Source of the DNA: Pseudolactococcus hodotermopsidis
GTDB lineage: Bacteria > Bacillota > Bacilli > Lactobacillales > Streptococcaceae
DNA length: 38,743 bases
Reading direction: 5' to 3'
Assembly: GCF_011170085.1 (NCBI RefSeq)
Contig: NZ_BLLI01000013.1
Coordinates: forward strand, 1-38,743
Shown here piece after piece: positions 35,301-38,743 of this stretch (positions are counted from its first letter, which is position 1; each line of letters opens with the position of its first letter). The position numbers were made by a program, and so were the translations under genes. The notes beneath the pieces are model-generated. The model was not told where the DNA came from. It ran no database searches and saw only the letters and a program-made list of their open reading frames with translations.

Positions 35301-36229
35301 AATCAGGGACGGCTATTCCTGATAATACATATGAAAATGGCGATAGGACTAAACCAATTGCTAATCCTTACGATGTAGATGGTGACGGTATTCCTAATAG
35401 TAAGGACGATGACATTGACGGTGACGGCATACCAAATGAGCGTGATGCTGATATTGATGGCGATGGTATTCCAAATGAAACGGATCCAACACCTAATGGG
35501 GCACCTGACCCAGTCATTCCAGAGGTTTTGCCAAATACAGATACGTTGGAAGAAATCGTTGAGAATTTACCTGCTCTCGGTGGCTTACTTGCGGGTATTG
35601 GCGTGACAACATTTTTGGCTAAAAAGCGAGATATTCTTGTGACGATAACGGCTACTGGTTGCATTAAGCGAACAACAGCAAGTTATCTGACAAGAGATGA
35701 GTATCTTACATTTAAATCTAATAAATCTATTATCTTTTCTGAAAAAGCCTGTCGCACGGATAGCCTCATGATTTTCACAAATCTCGGTCATGTGATTTAC
35801 AGATCAGTTACTGAGTTGAAAAATCTTCCTCTTGTTGATGAAAATGATTCTGGTAATCATATCAGCGAGCTTGTTTCTAATGTCGTTGCTGATGAAAAAG
35901 TTATCTTTGCGAAAATCTTTGACAAACTAGATGAGAAAAACAAAATTGCCATTGCGACTAAAAATGGTTTTGTTAAACAGGTCAAACTTTTAGAATTAGC
36001 ACCAGAAAAGGCGTATCGGCAAGTTAGCCAAGTCTACAATCTCTTACTTGATGACGACGAAGTTATTTTTGTCAATGATGTTTCAAAAGATACGCTCCTT
36101 TTTACCACAGAAGCTGGGCAAGCAGTAGTTTTTAAAGCCTGTGATATGCCTCTCAAGTTATCCACTGAATTAGGTATTAGAATGCCAGATTTAGGCGAAA
36201 GTGATAAATTGTCACATTGTTATAATTGA
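32333..36229 (+). CDS. Giant lectin/MucBP/thrombospondin-3 adhesin with ParC-CTD-like tail
   Basis: The 1298-residue protein starts at ATG 32333 (AGAGGA upstream). Residues ~66-96 are a KxYKxGKxW-type signal (YRSWKSGKQWFYASSALAI). An L-type lectin-like domain spans about 135-385, followed by MucBP-like repeats (~392-855), an SD-rich patch (SDSLEDSDSLEDSD, ~871-905), and thrombospondin type 3-like calcium-binding repeats DxDGDGIPN (~905-1060). The region LPNTD, then EEIV-N-LPALGG (1079-1084), a short hydrophobic stretch and KKR (to ~1099) is a degenerate sorting-signal-like segment. The last ~199 residues are ParC-CTD-like: DILVTITATGCIKR, LMIFTNLGHVIYRS, IAIATKNGFVKQ, LLFTTEAGQAVVF. It is paralogous in its tail to the protein at 3-1604. 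Confidence 0.88.
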   Translation: MIKAFKFNRISWGKRNKGVSLLSGRHNKGLAFGVTGKHTPLEKVSLGRYERVYKLNRLTKELKKTHYRSWKSGKQWFYASSALAIVATAATVVHGSGLSARISKKMVSFAKGITTSELASAEPLAGEILLPDSNVSWMNFTVEPDIANDFRHNVSESYDYTYALGGAFEWRGNTLVTGTKGSIVAGFNQAIDSEQDFSFSTNVNAQNAEMPAAGFFVSNVHPSNLGNELGKEDGNGEGSAGSLADGDAPGKYMYFVGLHNEGAYVAILSSGALSIKMDGGTSGRYADQNYTDIAANAFTDVTISGDYNHTTHILTMKYQINQNRVNRVNPNVYTGGIGSDRGNCQTVRYKIPENSAVYLGYVGDGDGGLGRRNSANITLESLSGSYLKTVATVKFEDDAGNKLANNATVIIPRGAKMAVGNEDENAGVYYNAPDLGLSGYHYDKILNPSKTVFDIDPNLSVKWQRDLQQFKNFQINQTTENTVVEGNLTDTVTKAVSAQVQTVAAGYYFTGQQIGTGISNAVYQSDGSSVNFNFTADNTSNGFGLLDSVPQENKFYVLPSVQKRILTITKPDGAVVTRTQTSTTGIDFPTLGGEFVIPGYRARIDGVPVADNQINLGIPSEPTDTTNNLKSTDDSVPQVHNITYVGEMQKARIIYKDMTAGGTILLTDTPQDGGSGSVINYTTADKLANFETQGLTVSANSFVDGVTTFDTDGTIVQEFIVELVHKSQIVTETKRLFHEVIYRYADDDHFSSAELLPDNYTMTAEVTYTYYRDMTKILGSSDEKITANFADYAGNPKAPEYTLDSAAIGNGVTVDAVGNVTFPAPDVIIVPKYKVEQAETIANTNNKINFNDVSNNDKTTSVVTYHEDWVSDSLWDSDSTFDSDSLEDSDSLEDSDLLEDSDSKDDDIDGDGIPNDKDKTPDGATDSKDNGYHDGNLTTPIKGPTDVDGDGIPNQQDPDIDGDGVPNAIDDDIDGDGILNDFDKTPNGDQSGTAIPDNTYENGDRTKPIANPYDVDGDGIPNSKDDDIDGDGIPNERDADIDGDGIPNETDPTPNGAPDPVIPEVLPNTDTLEEIVENLPALGGLLAGIGVTTFLAKKRDILVTITATGCIKRTTASYLTRDEYLTFKSNKSIIFSEKACRTDSLMIFTNLGHVIYRSVTELKNLPLVDENDSGNHISELVSNVVADEKVIFAKIFDKLDEKNKIAIATKNGFVKQVKLLELAPEKAYRQVSQVYNLLLDDDEVIFVNDVSKDTLLFTTEAGQAVVFKACDMPLKLSTELGIRMPDLGESDKLSHCYN
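35044..35510 (+). other. Thrombospondin type 3-like Ca-binding repeats (within adhesin)
   Basis: At least seven DxDGDGIPN-type units are visible (DIDGDGIPND, DVDGDGIPNQ, DIDGDGVPNA, DIDGDGILND, DVDGDGIPNS, DIDGDGIPNE, twice). They bind calcium in known family members and typically form a rod. Confidence 0.85.
35627..36226 (+). other. ParC C-terminal beta-pinwheel-like domain (within adhesin)
   Basis: The region starts directly after the KKR, and four pinwheel-type repeats are visible. Close similarity to the tail at 1035-1601 (EEIV--LPALGGL--G-G-T---A-KRDIL, FTN-G--IYR, KNGFVKQ--LLELAP). Evidence is by reading; no structure prediction was made. Confidence 0.72.
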
Positions 36230-36248
36230 GACAAGTCTATGACAAAAA

Positions 36249-36271
36249 ACTTGGGTTCATGAAGCCCAAGT
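36249..36271. terminator. Stem-loop after adhesin
   Basis: ACTTGGG (36249-36255) pairs with CCCAAGT (36265-36271) around TTCATGAAG, shortly after the stop. Confidence 0.55.
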
Positions 36272-36307
36272 AAAACTAAATTTCATGAATAGTTACACAT
36301 CATTCAT

Positions 36308-36332
36308 CTGTGTATTTCCCTCAAATACACAG
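36308..36332. other. Perfect 10-bp stem-loop
   Basis: CTGTGTATTT and AAATACACAG, loop CCCTC; no T-run. It may be a structural element between two terminators. Confidence 0.5.
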
Positions 36333-36333
36333 A

Positions 36334-36375
36334 AAAAAGGTGGTCTCCCCCTCATTTTAAGAGACCGCCTTTTTG
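36334..36375. terminator. Strong bidirectional terminator
   Basis: AAAAAGG-T-GGTCTC pairs with GAGACC-G-CCTTTTT (one G-T), 13-nt loop. A- and T-rich flanks serve both strands, converging genes on each side. Confidence 0.85.
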
Positions 36376-36407
36376 ATGTTTATTTTTGGAATAAGTGATG
36401 CTATCAA

Positions 36408-36442
36408 AAAAAGCTTGCCCCAATTTTGGTGTCAAGCTTTTT
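36408..36442 (-). terminator. Terminator of rpoY-rnjA
   Basis: AAAAAGCTTG pairs with CAAGCTTTTT; loop CCCCAATTTTGGTGT. It lies just beyond the rnjA stop on the minus strand. Confidence 0.8.
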
Positions 36443-36448
36443 ACTTAT

Positions 36449-38146
36449 TTATTTCTTATCAGGTGTTAAAATCATGGGAATAATAATCGGATTTCGCTCT
36501 AATTCACGATAGAAGAATGGTTTGATTGCCTCGGTCATGGCGCGAGAAACGCTAGCCTCGTTAGCATTTTCATCATTCATCGCCTTACGAATCGCATTAA
36601 ACAAGACACGTTGACCCGAACGAATCAAATCGCCAGATTCACGCATGTAGATAAAACCACGGCTCAGCATATCTGGACCAGCCAAAATCATCTTTTTCTT
36701 GAAATCAACAGTCGCAACGGCTAGAACAACACCGTCCTCAGACAATTCATGTCGATCACGCAAAACAGCGTTACCAATATCGCCAATGCCATTGCCGTCA
36801 ACATAAGTATCTTGTGCATTGAAATGACCAGCAGGACGTGCCGAATTAGCCGTCAATGCAAGAACATCTCCATTTTCAAAAATGAAACAGTTTTCCTTTG
36901 GCACGCCAGTGTCTTGGGCGAGACCTGCATGAATTTTTAGCATGCGATACTCGCCATGAACAGGCATGAAATACTTAGGCTTAATCAAGCGCAACATCAG
37001 TTTTTGCTCTTGCTGACCGCCGTGACCAGAGGTATGGATATTGTTCATCTTGCCGTAAACAACTTTAGCACCAGCCTCGGAAATTCTGTTAATCAGCTGA
37101 TTAACACCATGCGTATTACCAGGAATGGCATTAGACGAAAAGACAACAGTGTCGCCCATTTGCAAGGTCACAAAACGGTGCATGCCGTTTGCAATGCGTG
37201 AGAGTGCAGCCATTGGCTCGCCTTGCGAACCTGTACACATAATCAACAGTTCATGAGGCAGATATTGGTTGACCTCGCCAGGCTCAATAAACGAGCCTTT
37301 TGGTGCTTTGATATAGCCAAGCTCGATCCCATTAACAATAGCTTTCTCCATTGACCGCCCAAAAACAACGATTTTACGCCCAGTCTTGACCGCCCCCTCA
37401 ACCGCTTGTTGCAGACGGAAAATGTTTGAGGCAAATGAGGCGAAAATAATCCGACCGTCAATCCGTTCAAATATCTTCTGGATTGACGCACCAACAACTT
37501 TTTCAGAATGAGAGAAAGTTGGAATCTCAGCATTTGTTGAATCGGAAAGGAGCAAAAGAACGCCCTCGTCCCCAAGCGCAGCCATGCGGTGCAAATCAGC
37601 AGGCTCGCCAACGGGTGTGAAGTCAAACTTGAAATCACCGGTTGCAACAATCTTTCCTTGTGGCGTGTCAATGACCATGGCAATTGGTTCAGGAATTGAA
37701 TGCGTTGTGCGGAAAAATGACAGGCTCAAATGTTTGAACTTGATGGTATCATCGGGATGAATTTCAAAGAGTTTGGCATCACGCAACAAACCATGTTCTT
37801 CGAGTTTGCCACGAATCAGCGCAAGCGACAATGGCCCAGCATAAATCGGCAGATTGGCTTGCTTGAGCAAAAATGGAATCCCACCAATGTGATCCTCGTG
37901 ACCATGTGTGATGAAAACGCCCTTAATCCGATCTTGATTTTCAACAATATAGCTGTAATCTGGGATAACGTAGTCCACGCCGAGCAAGTCGTCCTCGGGG
38001 AATTTGATACCCGCATCAACGATGATAATCTCATCTTGATACTCAATACCGTAAGTGTTTTTCCCGATTTCACCTAGTCCGCCAATGGCGAAAACCGCGA
38101 CTTCATCGGGTTTGATTTTTAAATTTGTGTAACTGTTATCAGTCAT
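36449..38146 (-). CDS. rnjA: Ribonuclease J1
   Basis: The 565-residue metallo-beta-lactamase/beta-CASP ribonuclease has both 5'-exo- and endonuclease activity in Firmicutes mRNA decay. Its motifs are GGLGEIGKN, the metal-binding [35 protein letters not shown] and HTSGHGGQ, and PVHGEYRML, which is the J-type pattern. I chose the ATG at 38146 ([23 protein letters not shown]) over 38203 because the normal N-terminus starts here. The upstream neighbour is rpoY, with which it forms the usual operon. A stem-loop at 36408-36442 ends the transcript. Confidence 0.95.
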   Translation of the reverse strand: MTDNSYTNLKIKPDEVAVFAIGGLGEIGKNTYGIEYQDEIIIVDAGIKFPEDDLLGVDYVIPDYSYIVENQDRIKGVFITHGHEDHIGGIPFLLKQANLPIYAGPLSLALIRGKLEEHGLLRDAKLFEIHPDDTIKFKHLSLSFFRTTHSIPEPIAMVIDTPQGKIVATGDFKFDFTPVGEPADLHRMAALGDEGVLLLLSDSTNAEIPTFSHSEKVVGASIQKIFERIDGRIIFASFASNIFRLQQAVEGAVKTGRKIVVFGRSMEKAIVNGIELGYIKAPKGSFIEPGEVNQYLPHELLIMCTGSQGEPMAALSRIANGMHRFVTLQMGDTVVFSSNAIPGNTHGVNQLINRISEAGAKVVYGKMNNIHTSGHGGQQEQKLMLRLIKPKYFMPVHGEYRMLKIHAGLAQDTGVPKENCFIFENGDVLALTANSARPAGHFNAQDTYVDGNGIGDIGNAVLRDRHELSEDGVVLAVATVDFKKKMILAGPDMLSRGFIYMRESGDLIRSGQRVLFNAIRKAMNDENANEASVSRAMTEAIKPFFYRELERNPIIIPMILTPDKK

Positions 38147-38218
38147 AAGTCTCTTTTCTATTTGTATTTTGGGTATGATTAAAAAACTTGTGACAAATCT
38201 CACAAGTTGTAAGGGTCA

Positions 38219-38494
38219 TTAAAATGTTGTAATGGCAAAGCTCGCAGATTCTTTTTCATATTCTGCTTGTTCATCACTAATGGCGTCAATAAATTCGACA
38301 TGATAGTCAGTGTTGTTGCGCATCACATCGCGAGCTTGAATGACACCGTTACGAGTACGAACAATCATTTTTTCAGCATCCGTTAGATTATCGTCAGTAA
38401 CTTCAGGCACATCGAGGTTTAAAAAGAGCGAGTGTGTTGTTTCACGTTTAGGGCTACGTTTTTTTGTTTCTTGATAAAAGACTTTGAAAAGCAT
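38219..38494 (-). CDS. rpoY: RNA polymerase epsilon subunit
   Basis: The 91-residue protein of the RpoY (DUF1447) family is a small accessory subunit of Firmicutes RNA polymerase. MLFKVFYQE, TKKRSPKRETTHSLFL and NLTDAEKMIVRTRNG give the typical N-terminal core. A GGAGAAAA site lies upstream of the ATG (38494). It is co-transcribed with rnjA, 72 bp downstream, a conserved pair. It is slightly longer at the C-terminus than many homologues. Confidence 0.92.
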   Translation of the reverse strand: MLFKVFYQETKKRSPKRETTHSLFLNLDVPEVTDDNLTDAEKMIVRTRNGVIQARDVMRNNTDYHVEFIDAISDEQAEYEKESASFAITTF

Positions 38495-38568
38495 GTTTTT
38501 TTCTCCAGTTTATTGTTTATTTTTACAGGTGCACCTAAAAATTAGGTCGCATTATTGCAATTATCTCT

Positions 38569-38597
38569 ATTTTATCATAAAATGGTAGTAGTTGCAA
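38569..38597 (-). promoter_or_regulatory. Promoter of rpoY-rnjA
   Basis: On the minus strand, TTGCAA (38597-38592), a 17-bp spacer, and TAAAAT (38574-38569). A hairpin ACCTAA-AAA-TTAGGT (38533-38547) lies in the predicted leader. Beyond it, 38600-38743 holds no recognisable gene. Confidence 0.55.
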
Positions 38598-38743
38598 TGT
38601 AATCTACTAAAACGGCCACGGTCGTTTCATAAATTTAATTTATCAAACAACATCACAAATTTCCAATAACAGCACACAAAACACGCTCATTTAACAAGCA
38701 CTGTAAAAGATTTTGTTTCACACTTTTCTTCTTGTTTTTCTTT

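Overview
The window looks like the chromosome of a low-GC lactic acid coccus, most likely Lactococcaceae or a close streptococcal relative. The basis is the division cluster ftsA-ftsZ-ylmE-sepF-ylmG-ylmH-divIVA-ileS, the rpoY-rnjA pair, a tex-sprT pair, a KxYKxGKxW-type signal peptide, an Rgg-like regulator, and TTG/GTG starts behind strong AGGAGG-type ribosome binding sites. No rRNA, tRNA, CRISPR array or intact insertion sequence was seen.

Layout. 1-1604 is the 3' part of a surface protein with a long Ser-Asp/Glu repeat. 1698-2465 is rlmB, which appears to have a leaderless promoter. 2979-8791 is the division cluster. 8792-9896 is the ileS leader, with a T-box followed by about 0.9 kb of non-coding DNA: six tandem units of about 100 bp and a small inverted-repeat element. 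ileS is 9897-12695. 13017-15436 (minus) is a decaying PadR-regulator/membrane-protein locus in which the regulator and three membrane-protein copies each carry a frameshift or nonsense codon. 15590-25493 is a ten-gene operon: a Nik/Dpp-type ABC importer, two paralogous proteins of unknown function, a SAM methyltransferase, and a NifH-like reductase with two NifD/NifK-like subunits. It is closed by a strong terminator. 25647-29059 is tex, a SprT-like protein and a membrane-anchored non-specific nuclease. 29227-30867 is an adenosine deaminase fused to a membrane domain. 31015-36229 is an Rgg-like regulator followed by a giant adhesin. 36449-38494 (minus) is rnjA and rpoY.

Two systems stand out. 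First, the two surface proteins at the left and right of the window (1-1604 and 32333-36229) share a C-terminal module. It has a degenerate sorting-signal-like segment (LPALGG, a short hydrophobic stretch, KR/KKR) followed not by the usual few residues but by about 190-200 residues that read as the beta-pinwheel DNA-binding C-terminal domain of topoisomerase IV subunit A (ParC). This would be a trans-membrane adhesin with a cytoplasmic ParC-like domain, present twice, and I know of no described equivalent. Second, the nitrogenase-like operon has both NifH iron-sulfur cysteines but no nifB, nifE or nifN and no canonical cofactor ligands. It lies next to an importer and a methyltransferase, which suggests reductive processing of an imported or exchanged metal- or tetrapyrrole-like compound rather than nitrogen fixation.

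The rest is mainly housekeeping, with notable regulatory architecture: extended -10 promoters placed so that rlmB and tex would be leaderless, paired dyads in front of the giant adhesin next to the Rgg-like gene, and RUP/BOX-like small inverted-repeat elements with ATACTC/GAGTAT ends. All assignments come from reading the sequence; no database search was run.
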